From assembly GCA_001430745.1 (NCBI GenBank), contig KQ481967.1:6415-63774 (forward strand): 57,360 bases of DNA, given 5' to 3'. Shown in pieces: positions 32,323-43,048 of this stretch. The notes below the pieces were generated by a model, which worked only from the letters and a program-made list of their open reading frames with translations, searched no databases and was not told the DNA's origin. Position numbers and translations under genes: made by a program. How positions within the stretch are numbered: position 1 is the first letter of the stretch; each line of letters opens with the position of its first letter. This DNA is from Auxenochlorella pyrenoidosa. Its lineage: Eukaryota > Chlorophyta > Trebouxiophyceae > Chlorellales > Chlorellaceae.

Positions 32323-33103
32323 CATGGCCACCTGCACGTCTCCAGCCTCGCCACGTAGGCAGGGCCGGTCGCCTCCACCCACCCACCATGCTGCCCTCAG
32401 CTGGCGGTCGACCCGCCCGCGCCCCCTGCCGCGCCCCGCCGTGCTGCCGCGCAGGGTCATCGAGCCGGTGGGGCTTGAGCACGACGAGGACTGCCCCCCG
32501 GGCTGCCCACAGCGGCACGCCTTCCACTACGTGCGTGTGCCGGCCAGCCGGTCCACAGCGCCGCCGCAGCGGCGCCAGGGGCGCCGCCTGGACCTGGTGG
32601 TCGACCTGCAGGAGGGCCTCAGGTGGGCAGCCACCGCCCGCTGGGACAGCTGTCGCGTCGCCGACCTTTTGAGGGCGGCAGAGGCGCCCTGCGACGTGCG
32701 GCAGCCCCAGCAACATGCCTGGCTGCACCCTGGTGCCACCCTGGCGTGACGGCACCAAGGAAAGGAATGCTGTGCTGATTGCTGGTAGTGGGTGCAGTGC
32801 CGGGCAGGTACAGAGCTGCATGCTGCGCGGGTACCTCCTGCAGTCCCCACCCGGCTGTGCGCACCCCCGTGGTGCAGGCAGCACCGCTTGGAGGGCCTGC
32901 TGGGCCTGGGCGACGAGGAGCTGCAGGATGCCTGGGTGCTGCTGGAGCCCCGGCCAGAGCCAGAGGATGAAGGGGAGGAGCAGGCAGGGGGCGGCCCGGG
33001 GGCAGCGGAGCCGGCGCCGGCGGCAGCCGCACCAGCGACAGGCGGCGGCTGGCGCACCAAACGCAGCGCCCCTGCTGCACAGGCGCCGCCAGCCAAGCGG
33101 TAG
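32323..33103 (+). CDS. Unrecognised protein or continuation of the preceding gene
   Basis: Exons 32323-32354, 32455-32622 and 32878-33103 splice in phase. The product includes VIEPVGLEHDEDCPPGCPQR, HAFHYVRVP, LDLVVDLQEGLR, then HRLEGLLGLGDEELQDAWVL and an acidic, alanine-rich tail ending QAPPAKR. A strong polypyrimidine tract precedes 32323 and there is no convincing ATG upstream, so these are probably 3' exons of the gene at 29995. However, the best donor of that gene (phase 2) does not fit the acceptor at 32323 (phase 0), so the join is unproven. No family recognised. Confidence 0.45.
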
Positions 33104-33318
33104 CAGGCGATGGGGCGGGTGCAGCAGCGAGGCCCATGACGCACAGCGGAGGGGTTACAGTGCCTGCTGGCTCGCAGCAGAGCAGCTTGGGCATGCAAAC
33201 GAGTGAACCCGGTAAAAAGGGGTCATTCTGTTCAGACGAGTAGCAGGAAAGTACAAAGGCAAGCCGGAAGCGGTTGAGCAAACAACATAGGGTCTGAGCA
33301 CCAAGATATCAAGTTCCC

Positions 33319-34762
33319 TCATCCTGCCGCATGCTCAGCGCCCTCATCGTCAACATACTCTTGCAGCAGCTTGCTCTTCTTGCGCTGCCGCTGCGGACGC
33401 GTTGTGCCAGGGCTCGGCCCTGCCTGCGTGCAAGCAGCATATGGGAAAGCGGGCAGATGGGTGCTTTGCAGCGTTTGTTTGGTGCACAAGGTACGGAAAG
33501 AGCCCAGCAGCTGGGGCGGGAGGATGGCAGGGCAGGCCACGGTCGGCTGTTGGTGACCTGCTAGGTTCACTTGAGGTACAACACTGCAGCGCCGAAAGCG
33601 GAGCACCAGGGCCGGAAGCACATACCTGCAAGCGGTTCGAGTGTCGGTCATTGGCGTCCTTGGTACTGGCTCCCCCAGACGACTGCTGCCTGCGCCGGCC
33701 GGCACCCCGCTTGCTGCTCTGGCCTGCTGGCACTGCTGCCTGCTGCTGCTCTTGCTGCTGCTGTGGCTGCGGCTGTTGCACTTGTTGGACTGCCACATCT
33801 GACCCAGGCTCGTCTTCTGGCAGCTGTGCCGCCGTCTGCTGCGCTTCACCGCCATGAGCAGGCTCTGCTAGATCTTCAAGTGCTGTTGCTGCTGCCGCTG
33901 TTGCGTTCCCCATCAACAGCTGAGGGTCAAACGCCTGGGCCTGCACCGCTGCTGCCGCAGCAGGAGCGGCGCCCCCGGCTGCCATCAAGGAGGAGAGGTA
34001 GGCCACCGTGGAAGCATCGGGCATGGAGGACTGAATTTGCAGCTGCAGAGCAGCGGTCAAAGGGCAGCCGTGAAACGCAACCCTCAACACGGTAGCGTGA
34101 CCAATCTGGTTGGAGCTGTTGCTTTCCCACCGCCCTGCAATGGCATGTGCCACGCCTCAATGCGCTCTCTGTCCTAGACGGTATGCTCGCCTGCATGTGC
34201 AGCGCCATGTTCACCAGCGGCTGGAAGGTGAGTGCCAGCTGCGGGTTGCCGTCGGGGCTCGACAGGTGCTGCGAGATGTGTGCAACCAGGTTTGAAATGG
34301 CGGGCCTGCAAGGCGGAAGACCTTGCGAGGGAGCGAATTTGAACTGGTTGAACCCAAGGCATGCCTTGTCAGGGACTGAGCAGGGCAAGAGGACAAAAAC
34401 AGGCCGAAAGCAACAAGGGGGGACGTAGCATTCAGCATTCGAGGACGGCATCAGCAGCAGGCAGCGGCGGCGGCAGCGGCAGCGGCATGCAGTGCTGGGC
34501 TCCCGCCGCCCTCCTCTCACATCAAATTCATGTCAGTCTGCCCGTCGACCAGCCCGCCAGAGTCTGCAGGCTGCTGCGCGTCTCCCGGGGAGCCGGAAAC
34601 AAGCTGGTCTGTTGACACGGTGCCTCCAGCAGACACATCTTCCGTGATCTCTGCGCTGGTCGCAGTATGCTGATACCCAGCCGTTGCAGCGGGTGCCGCA
34701 ACTTGCTCGGCGCCATGGTTGCCAGCCTCAGCATCTGCTGGCGTTTCCTGGGCCGCATTCAT
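33319..34762 (-). CDS. Low-complexity, basic, probably nuclear protein
   Basis: Four exons: 34762-34521, 34305-34191, 34042-33626 and 33423-33319, consistent phase, 292 residues. The N-terminus is acidic and Ala/Gly/Thr-rich. The only segment that looks folded is AISNLVAHISQHLSSPDGNP with LALTFQPLVNMALHMQ. A Gln-rich stretch follows, then two basic clusters (SSKRGAGRRR and RPQRQRKKSK) that could serve as nuclear localisation signals. The intron after exon 2 starts GCGAGC (GC-AG). No family recognised. Confidence 0.55.
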
Positions 34763-34943
34763 GATCGAAGCAAATTGAGGACAGATCCAGGACAGCCGTC
34801 TGTGCCTGCTGCTTCCCCGCCAGCTCGACACTTTTGACCGCTCCAATTGGAGCACAGTCTAACTGCTCTCGGTGACCGTCGAACTACTCAGGCAACGCCT
34901 GCCAGAACAATTGTATAAGAGCGCCTCGTAACGTGCCGCAGGC
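34763..34943. promoter_or_regulatory. Very short divergent promoter region
   Basis: Only 181 bases lie between the ATGs of two divergent genes. TATAAGA at 34914-34920 lies 24 bases before the plus-strand ATG. If it is a TATA box, transcription would start at or after that ATG, so it may instead be unused. Confidence 0.5.
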
Positions 34944-36551
34944 ATGAGCGCCACGCTGAAAGACCTGGCGCCCTCAGAGAAGCGGAAGGTTGCCCACCTC
35001 ATCCGGCAGGTGGTGGAGAAGGAGGCCCAAATACGACAGCTGGAGGAGGAAGAGGCTGCCACTGCCGCCGGCACTTGCGCCGGCGCCGGCGCTGCCAAGG
35101 CGCAGCAGCTGGCGGAGCAGAATGCGGAGCTGGCGCGCGAGAACACAAGGTGCGAGTGCATGCTGGCCTCATCAGGCAGAAACGGTGATGTAGTAAATAT
35201 ACTGCTATGCAGTCGGCGTACGTCTTGCATCATCGGTCACCTGGGTCTTGACCCCTGCGCTGCCTGCTTCCAATGCAGCCTGCGTGCCAAGCTGACTCAC
35301 GCATTCGACCTGCTGCGAGCGTACCAGCACAAGTGCCGTGTGCTGGATGCCACGGCCCAGGTGGCGGCGGCGGCGGCGGCGCGGCCCACAACGCCAGCCT
35401 GGCCGGATGCAGCCGCGGGTGGCCCGTGCCTCTCGCCGGCGCTCCTAGCTGCTCACCTGGCAGTGGTGGGTGCTGACAGGGCCCACACCGAGAGTGTGGC
35501 CAGCACATGCGGAGAGGCTGAGGAGTCAGGAGTGCTGGAGGGGAACCTAGCAGGAGCAGCAGCATTGCCGCCTGCCAGGAGCATGCAGCTGAGCCCGGTG
35601 GCCGAGGCGCCCTGGGAGGGCAGCTACAGCTTTGATGCAGCAGGTCCAGCCGAAACTGCAAGCTCGCGGGCGGCAACGGCGGCAACGGCAGCCCTTGTGA
35701 CAGCACAACAGCTTGACAGTCTGCAAGTGGTGCACCATGGTCCAGCAGGCCCAGCGGCTGCATGCGCGCAGTACCTGCAGGCAGCGCCCTCGATCGCTCA
35801 GACCCAGGACCTGTGCCAGCCTAGCAGTGTCAGTGCAGCCGGCAAGGCTGAGGCAGCTGCGCCGCAGGCAGTGCTTCCGCAGCTTGAGACTCTGCGGCTT
35901 ATGGCGCAGGCGCTGCTGGAGGCGCAGGCAAACATTGCAGCCAAGCAGGCAGCGGCAGCTCAGCAGCCGCAGCCGCAGCAAGTGCAGCAGCAGCAAGAAC
36001 AACCAGCGCAGCCAGAAAACTTGCAGGAGCAGGAGCAATCATGCATGGCAACGTCACTGGCAGCTGGGCTGCCCAGCGCAGCTGCTCGTCCGCCTGGGCC
36101 ATCCGAGCTGGCTGCACATGTGCTGGGCGCCTCCTCTGGCCCACACAGTACCTGCTTATCAAGCGACGCGCACAGCAGCGCAGCCTGTTCTAGCAGCTGT
36201 GGCATCGTTGCCAGCGGCAGCTGTGCGCAACAGCATGCCGGACCGGCTGCTCCGGCGCGGGTCGCGCTGGCGGTTGTGCAGCAGCCTCGAGCGCAGCAGC
36301 GCCAGGGGCTGGCACGCCCCTGCAGCAACCGAGCTTTTGATGGGGACCTGATGGACTTGGTGGATGATGTGGAGGGCCTGCTGCAGCTTGAGGAGACCAG
36401 CGGCTGGGATGGGAGTCTTGCAGGTGTTGCAGGCAGCACCTGGCAGACTGCAGGCAGGGTGCGCGTTTGCGCGGCGGCAGGCGAGCGGGTGCTGCCCCCA
36501 TCGCACGAGTATGAAGAGAACGACTTGCTCGCTCTGATTGCTCAGCTGTAA
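34944..36551 (+). CDS. Coiled-coil protein with Gln/Ala-rich body
   Basis: Two exons, 34944-35149 and 35279-36551, give 492 residues. The N-terminus LKDLAPSEKRKVAHLIRQVV, followed by EKEAQIRQLEEEE, predicts a coiled coil that continues after the splice (LRAKLTHAFDLLRAYQHKCR). The LKDL-x-P-x-x-KRKVA-x-LI pattern recalls the start of the vertebrate protein hinderin, from memory only. The remainder is disordered, rich in Ala, Gln and Ser, and ends with a hydrophobic/acidic tail, YEENDLLALIAQL. The 129-base intron is a multiple of three and has no stop in frame, so a retained-intron form would also be a complete protein. A cytoskeletal or scaffold role is possible but not shown. Confidence 0.65.
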   Translation: MSATLKDLAPSEKRKVAHLIRQVVEKEAQIRQLEEEEAATAAGTCAGAGAAKAQQLAEQNAELARENTRCECMLASSGRNGDVVNILLCSRRTSCIIGHLGLDPCAACFQCSLRAKLTHAFDLLRAYQHKCRVLDATAQVAAAAAARPTTPAWPDAAAGGPCLSPALLAAHLAVVGADRAHTESVASTCGEAEESGVLEGNLAGAAALPPARSMQLSPVAEAPWEGSYSFDAAGPAETASSRAATAATAALVTAQQLDSLQVVHHGPAGPAAACAQYLQAAPSIAQTQDLCQPSSVSAAGKAEAAAPQAVLPQLETLRLMAQALLEAQANIAAKQAAAAQQPQPQQVQQQQEQPAQPENLQEQEQSCMATSLAAGLPSAAARPPGPSELAAHVLGASSGPHSTCLSSDAHSSAACSSSCGIVASGSCAQQHAGPAAPARVALAVVQQPRAQQRQGLARPCSNRAFDGDLMDLVDDVEGLLQLEETSGWDGSLAGVAGSTWQTAGRVRVCAAAGERVLPPSHEYEENDLLALIAQL

Positions 36552-36736
36552 GGGCTTCCACGCCTAGGCGCAGGCCGTGGCCCCCTCAATGCAACGAGAG
36601 ATCCAGCCAGCAGATGGAGAGAGCAACGCCTCGCTGGCGGCGGTCCAACCAGTGCTCGCTGCAGCCTTGTCCTTCAGAGTACTGTCTTGCGCTGTCGAGC
36701 ACCCCGAGAGGGGTTTTGCGTACAGCACAGGACACT

Positions 36737-39700
36737 ATGCTGCCCCACCAGCAGTGGCAGCCTGGCTATTATCAGCCGGCGCAGCAGCCGGGTTCCTGGC
36801 CGCCACAGCAGTATGCTCAGACGCCACAACAGTGGCAGCAGCCTGCGGCTTGGCCGCAGCAGCAACCTGCGGGCGTCTGGCCTGGCCAGCAGCAGCCGCA
36901 AGCTTGGGGCCCGCCTGCAACTGCTCAGCCTGCTCAGTATCTCCAGCAGATGACGGTGCAGCAGCCGGGCCAGTGGGCGCCACAGGCAGTTGTAGCAGCA
37001 GCAGGGGCGCCGCCGCTCCCGTCTGAGCCTCCGCAGCCTGGCTCGCAGTTCTCTGGGCAGCAGGCTGCACAGCCTTATGCGGCAGCACCCGCTGCAGCAG
37101 ATGCTGCAGCTCCCATGCTGTCGCAGGATGATGCACCCCCGTTGCCGCAAGAGGCCGCTCCTCCGCTGCCAGAGGAGGCCGCGCCGCCGCTGCCGCCAGG
37201 CCCACCGCTGCCTCCGCACGACGCAGCACCACCACAGCTGTCACAGCAAGCAGGGCAAACAACCTACCACCACCAGCAGCAGCAGCAGCAGCAGTACGCG
37301 CCACAGCAAGCAGGCCAGCCAGCCCATCCACAGCAGCAGCAGCAGCAGCCACCGCATGCTGGGCAGCAGATGCAAGGCCATCAGTATGCACAACAAGGAG
37401 CACTCGCCCCGCCGGCACAGCAGCCGCAGTTTGCAGGCTATGCAGTGCAACAGCAGCAGCACTATGCAGCCGCCCCAGCGCAGTACCAGCAGCCGCAGCA
37501 GTATGCTGCCGCGCCGGCCTACCAGCAGCCACAGCCTGGTGCGTACGCCGGCGGGTGGGCGTACCCGCCCCAGGCGCACCAGCCATACGCCGCAGCACCA
37601 CCCACCTACCCGCAGCACGCCGGCTACTTGCCGCAGCACCCGGCAGCAGCGCCAGCGCCCTACGCGCAGCACCCGGCTGCAGCCTATCCAGCGCAGCCTG
37701 GGCACACGCAGCCCGGGGCGCCTGCGGCGGGCCCGCCGCCCATGCGAGTGCCCTCGCCCACCGCGCCGGCAGCCGCGCAGCCGCTGCCGCAGCTGACGGC
37801 AGACGCGCTGGGCCTGCTAGTCCCTGGTCCAGCGCGTACAGCGCGGCCCAAGAAGCTCGCCGTCTTGCTGCGCGGCCTGCCGGGCAGCGGCAAGAGCCAC
37901 GTGGCGCGGCTGATGCGGGAGCGCGAGGCCGCGGCTGGCGGCGAGCCCCCCCGCATCATGTCCCTGGACGACTACTTCGTGACGGTGCGCCGGCCTCCCC
38001 TCCTTTCTGTCTGTCCTGCAGTGCCGCCTGCCGCCCCTGCATGACGGCTCCTTTGCGGCCAGCCCAGCGCTCCTTTCTGTCTGTCCTGCAGTGCCGCCTG
38101 CTGCCCCTGCATGACGGCTCCTTTGCGGCCAGCCCAGCGCTCACTTCTGTCTGTCCTGCAACGCCGCCTGCTGCCCCTGCATGACGGCTCCTTTGCGGCC
38201 AGCCCAGCGCTCACTCCCCTGCCCAGTCCCTCGCAATGCGTCGTGGTGCACGCGCTGAAGGCGCTCAGTCTGGCGCCACGGGTGGCCGCATAGCCGTGTT
38301 GACTCTGCACACGTGCAGCGCTGCCAACCACGAGCTCTCCACTGCCCCATGCGTCTGGACCGCTGCAGGAGGTGGAGAAGGAGGTGGAGGATGAGGAGGG
38401 CGGGCGGCGCGGGCGCAAGCGCAAGGTAGAGGTGCTCGAGTACTGCTACGAACAGGAGATGGAGGGTGAGGGGGGCCGTCTCGAGAGGGGGCGCCCTGTT
38501 GGCAAGCAGGCCTCGATGCCTGATTGGTCAAAGTTCCTTGCGCCGCGATGGCCTGCGCATGGCTGTGACAGCGCTGCTTGTCGCCAGCTGCTGCCTGCGC
38601 TTTCCTGCACCTGCCGCCTGCCACAGCAACGATGCCTCCCGCTCCCCCGCCCCCGCCCGGCCCGCAGCCTCCTACCTGCGCAGCCTGCTCAAGGCCTTCC
38701 AGCGCGCGGTGGAGGAGGGGCGCTACAAGTTCATCATCGTGGACGCGCCCGCCCTCAGGGTGGGGCTGCCGCTGGCCGCCCTCGCCCGCGGCGCCCGCAC
38801 ACCAGGCCACGCGCCACGTGCCTGCCCCTGCCACCACTCTGCGGTCGTTCTGGGGCCAGAGGGGCCTGGTGCACGCTCCTCAACCCGCTCTGCTGCACCC
38901 TCCTGCCCTCCTGCCCCGCAGGTGGCCGACTTCAAGGACTTTTGGTCCGCGGGGCAGGGCGCCGGCTACGAAGTGTACGTGGCAGAGCCGCCAGAGACTG
39001 ACCCGCAGGTGAGGCCCCCAACCCTGCCTGTGCTGCGGGCTGGTGGTCAGGAGGGGGCACACGTACCGGACCTGCCAGATATGGGGTGCACGAGCCGGCG
39101 CCCGCCTGTTGCGCAGCATGCTGTGCACGCGCTTCCCGCGGGCCGGTCCCTGCCACCCCCTCCTCCCTCCCCCATGCCAACAACCATGGCCCCCCCCCCC
39201 TTCCGCGGCCTGTCTGCAGGTCTGCTTTGAGCGCAACGTGCACGGGCGCAGCAAGGAGGACATTTACTCGCTGTCGGCGCAGTTTGAGCCCACCCCCGGG
39301 TACTACATGCTGCTCAAGCTGGGCCGCCTGCTGGGCAGGGAGGGGGCTGGCGAGGAGGAGCAGGGCGCCGGCGGCCCCGGTGCAGCCGACGGCATTGCCG
39401 AGGTGGACATGGATGAGGAGGGGACGGCACCCGGGCATGCCGGCGGCGGCGGCAGCGGCACCAGCGCCAGCATGGCAAGCGCCTCGGGCGACGAGGACGC
39501 TGCGTCCCCCGACGGCGCTGCGGCGCGCCCAGCCGCCAGCCGCTGGGCAGCGCTTGATGAGCAGGGCGGCAGCGGCAGCAGCGATGAGGAGCGGGCGCGG
39601 CGCAAGAAGCAGAGAAAGGCGGCGGGCGGCGGCAAGGGCGGCGTGCCTGCCGTGGACGACTGGCGCGAGCTGCTGGCAGCGGGCAAGGCGCAGCTGGCGG

Positions 39701-40259
39701 GCGGAGGAGGCGGCAGCGGCAGCGGCGCCAGCGGGCGCACAACGCCTCGCGGCATCCTCTCAAAGGGCAACAGCGGCGGCAGCGCGCGCAACAAGGGGCG
39801 GCGGCGCGTGCGGTGGCCTGATGAGGTGTGCAAGGGAGGGGCGCGCCGCGGCGCCTTGCATGCAGGGGCAGCCGGGAGGACTGGAGAGGAAGCGCCAGCA
39901 TGGCGGGGCCTCCCGACAGCTACAACTCTCTGCTTGGATGGGTTGCTGCCCAAGCGCAACCCCATCCTGACGCCCCTCCTCCATGCCCCGCCATTCAGGC
40001 GCCCGGCGCTGCGGAGGAGGAGGAGGAGGCGGAGCGGGGGTTCCGCATCGCCGGCGGCGCCACCACCGCCAAGGCGGGCCTGGAGACGGTGCACCTGGTG
40101 CACGGCCTGGGCCCGCCCGAGAGGCTGGAGGACGGGAGCGCCGGCGTGGCGCCGCACCCCACCGGCCCGGGCGGCGGCTTTGCGGCGGCAGCCCGGGCGG
40201 AGCACCATGGCGAGGCCGACCTCTTCCGCCGCCTGCTGCTCAGCCGCGGGAGCGGCTGA
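36737..40259 (+). CDS. YLPM1-like nuclear P-loop protein
   Basis: Six exons: 36737-37984, 38369-38465, 38668-38759, 38922-39008, 39220-39825 and 39999-40259, consistent phase, 796 residues. The first 370 residues are Pro/Gln/Tyr-rich, as in YLPM1/ZAP3. Then comes a nucleotide-kinase-like P-loop domain: VLLRGLPGSGKSHVARLM (Walker A), RIMSLDDYFVT, EVEKEVEDEEGGRR, LEYCYEQEMEG, LLKAFQRAVEEGRYKFIIVD, FKDFWSAGQGAGYEVYVAE, and CFERNVHGRSKEDIYSL with HMM-like PTPGYYMLL. This order and these motifs match animal and plant YLPM1. YLPM1 is nuclear and linked to chromatin, RNA and phosphatase regulation; no enzymatic activity is proven. The C-terminus is disordered, with acidic and basic clusters. An in-frame non-ATG extension exists upstream; the ATG at 36737 is preferred. 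Confidence 0.92.
38001..38210 (+). repeat. 70-bp tandem repeat, three copies, in YLPM1 intron 1
   Basis: Copies begin at 38001, 38071 and 38141, almost identical. Each carries a pyrimidine-rich TTCTGTCTGTCCTGCA followed by G in copies 1 and 2 (a good 3' splice site) and by A in copy 3. A partial fourth unit starts at 38211. Confidence 0.95.
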
Positions 40260-41593
40260 GCGGGGCAGGCGGCAGCGCTCGGCGGGAGAGGCCAGGCTGG
40301 CGCAACCAGGGAGTAGCGCGACCATGCTTTGCTCTTTGCGGGTGCCTCAGCATGGGTGGCACACGGCCAGATGTGTGCTCGCTTGCTGCAGTCAGTATCG
40401 TCGTGTGGAGCTCGCCTCTGCTGCGCGCTTCTGCGCTCTGGCTCCCCCCCTTGCTTGCTGGCGGGGTCCTCTTCCTTGCGCCCTGCCGGCCCAGCTGCCC
40501 CCTCCCCCTCTCATGCTCGGTCGGTGGTGCCCTGGGTGCGCCTGCCCAGGTGAGGCAGGGTCTCTGCACATTGGCGCTCTGCACACTGACGCTGTGCTCT
40601 GTGTTGAGCCCAGCCCAAGGATTATGCATACCAGCTGGCAGGGACACACCTGCTGCCTGGCAGCTATCGACTGGTGCCCTCTCGTTGCCGCCTGCAGGGC
40701 CCTCGACCGAGCCCAGCCCGCCTCCCGCCACCTTCCTCTGGTATGCTCCGCTGCCTGCATCTCATCGCTGCCATGTGCGCTGCATGCCTCCCTGGCATCA
40801 CTTCTGATTTCGTGGCTTGATGGAACGCACCGTTCCAATTCCTTGTAACGAACTCCCCTGTTTTGCCAAGAGGCTCCCTGGGCGTTCAAGCCAGCACTTG
40901 TGAAGCCAGGAGGAGCCTGTTGTCGTGTGCCCTGTGCTGTTTACAGAACCCGCTCTGCATGCTGCTCCCGGCATGCTAACAAAGCAACAAGCAGGCCTGT
41001 TCGCCCTCCGTCCTACCGGTGCCGTGTGGCACCACCCTCACTTTGAGGTGTCCTTGTCACCCTGACGGGCTCAGCATGCCTGCTAGGCCGACAAGGCACA
41101 GCAGGCAGATGCACATGCCGTGTAGCCCGCCTCGAGCCATCCCTATTCGCTTTCTGAGTCAGATCATAATTCCCCTTCTCTCGCACTTGCTCTGGCTGGC
41201 GCCCGGGCCTGCTCCGACAGCCACCCTGCCTTTCAAGTTCTTAGACAGGGCCCTGGCAGGCCGTCTCGTTCTTTCGGGTCTCGAAGCACCTCCAAGATGA
41301 TGCAGAGTGAAGCCCGTCTCATTCTACGGGTGAAACTGCTTGCTTTCAGCCTCCGACGTGGTCCTGTCGGCTGACTGCGCCCTGCCTGCGTTCCGGTTTG
41401 CCGCTCTTTTGCGTTCGAAGTGCGCATTATACATGAATAGCCTCTAAGCAAAGCCGCCGACACTTCCACAAACCTGCGGTGGAAGCAGCTGCGCAAGGCG
41501 GCTACTCGCCGGCGCCGCCGCCGGACCTCAGTCCACCACCGGCGCCCTCTCAGCCCTTGCCCATCTGCTTCCTCCTTCCCTTACACTCTGCAG
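40260..41593. other. Long 3' flank of YLPM1-like gene, no gene recognised
   Basis: No coding structure found. TGTAA at 40844-40848 is a possible polyadenylation signal, 585 bases after the stop. Part of 41080-41580 may hold unresolved upstream exons or introns of the plus-strand fragment that follows. Confidence 0.4.
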
Positions 41594-42012
41594 TATTTTG
41601 GGGCGCTGCCAAAGCAGGTGGGGAAGGGCGCTAGCAAGTCCACAGCCTCGAGCACTGCGGCGCCGGCGGTTGTCGCCACGGCGCCAGCGCTAGCAGTGCG
41701 CCCTCCGTCTGTTGCCGCTGAACCCGTTGGCATCTCCGCCGCAACTCCCAGGCAAGCAGAGCCCCACAGGGCAGGCGCCAGAAGCTTTAATCTTTGCGTG
41801 AGCAGGGGGTACCCCTAGCGGGAACTGTGCTGCTCTTCCCCCGATGGCCTTTTGTTTCGGTTGCTGTTGCTTTCGAATCCCACCCAGACCCCTGCCCCGC
41901 CGCACCTGGCCCCGCCACCTGCAGTCGTGGCGCCAGCGGCTTCCACCTTACCGCCTCTGGCTCCCCTGCTACAAAGCAGCAGTCGCTGAGCTTTGCTGCC
42001 TCTGGGCTGTGA
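41594..42012 (+). CDS. Tail of an unrecognised low-complexity gene
   Basis: Exon 41594-41751 follows a strong acceptor (CCCTTACACTCTGCAG) and joins in phase, across an intron starting GCAAGC, to 41925-42012, ending at a TGA. The 81 residues include YFGALPKQVGKGASKST and ATKQQSLSFAASGL and are Ala/Val/Pro/Ser-rich. Upstream exons were not resolved and no family is recognised. Agreement of two splice phases is the only support. Confidence 0.3.
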
Positions 42013-43048
42013 TGCTGCGCCACATCGTCGCCGGCAAGAGGCAGTGCCTCGAAAGCCTGTGTGCTTGTGACATGCTGTGTGATGCACCGCCAGCTGCAAG
42101 GTCGCGGTCTGTCCTGCTGTGCCGCCTGCCCTGGTTGGTGCCCCTCCAAGCCCTCCTTTCTGTGCCCAAGCTAGCGCATCCTTCCGCTCCCCGCCTGCCA
42201 TCGCTGCCCCACCCACACCTCTCCTTCGCCTGTGCATGCACACTCTGTGCTGGCACGCTGCCAGCCGCAACACACCAGCGCAGCTCAGTGTCCTGGCGGC
42301 CTGCCAGACGACGCCCCACCATTGATGAGTCTCTCCAGTCAGACGTCACAGCAATGCGCCAGCCAGCCATATTAGCACGTGCGGCAGTTTTGCCCCCCTC
42401 TGCCCAGCTGCACGCGCTCCGTGCATCCTCTGCCGATCTGATCTCCCCACCCCTGAAGCTCCTTACTCCTCCCGTCGCACTTTTGCATCCACCCCACAGC
42501 AATCCTACACCGTAGCCTGTTGAGGGTGAGAGCGAACAGTGACTGTGCGGGTAGATCCCCCCGTTGTGCTCGTGCCTGCCCGGCGATTTTTCCTTTTGTC
42601 GCCGCAGCTTGCTGATTCCCCCTGATTCAAGCATTCGTCCTACCTGCCGTGCCTTCCGCCGGGGCTCAAGCCCTCCATGCTTTGCACAGAGCAACACGCT
42701 CGTGCCAACCTGTGGCTTTGCATGATGAGCTTTGCATCAACTGGTCAGCAGTGCGGTAGGTTGGGCGCTTCCAGCTCTCGAAGACAGAGAAAAATGGGTT
42801 GGGTCAGAGCAATGCAGCACACTGGTAGGTGGTAGGTATGCTGTCAGCATGAAGCCGACTGTTTAAGGGCCCACCACAACAGGTGCCCTGGCTTTACAAG
42901 TCTGGGACGAGCCGGTTGTGCTGCTACGCATGTTGCTGGCTGTGTGGCGGCGGCTCTGACTGCTGGGCTGCTTGCTGCGTCTGCTGCATTCTGGGCGCTG
43001 CTGGTCCAGCCTGCTCCTCCTGAGCTGGTCCGCGCTCTGCGCTGCCTG
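42013..43048. other. Convergent intergenic region
   Basis: About 1 kb without recognisable exons on either strand. It contains the 3' flank of the alpha/beta hydrolase gene. Confidence 0.45.
42894..42898 (-). other. Polyadenylation signal TGTAA for the hydrolase gene
   Basis: TTACA on the plus strand gives TGTAA about 150 bases after the hydrolase stop on the coding strand. Confidence 0.5.

Noticed and set aside
32116..32354. A confirmed splice joining the 29995 gene to the 32323 exons
   Set aside because: The best donor is phase 2 and the best acceptor is phase 0, so the join cannot be asserted; kept as two entries.
41866..41890. tRNA-like T-loop sequence (TTTCGAATCCCAC)
   Set aside because: No matching acceptor, D or anticodon arms at the right spacing.
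41787..42697. Minus-strand ORFs in the 42-kb region
   Set aside because: No domain-like sequence, no supporting splice sites, and they overlap a better plus-strand exon pair.
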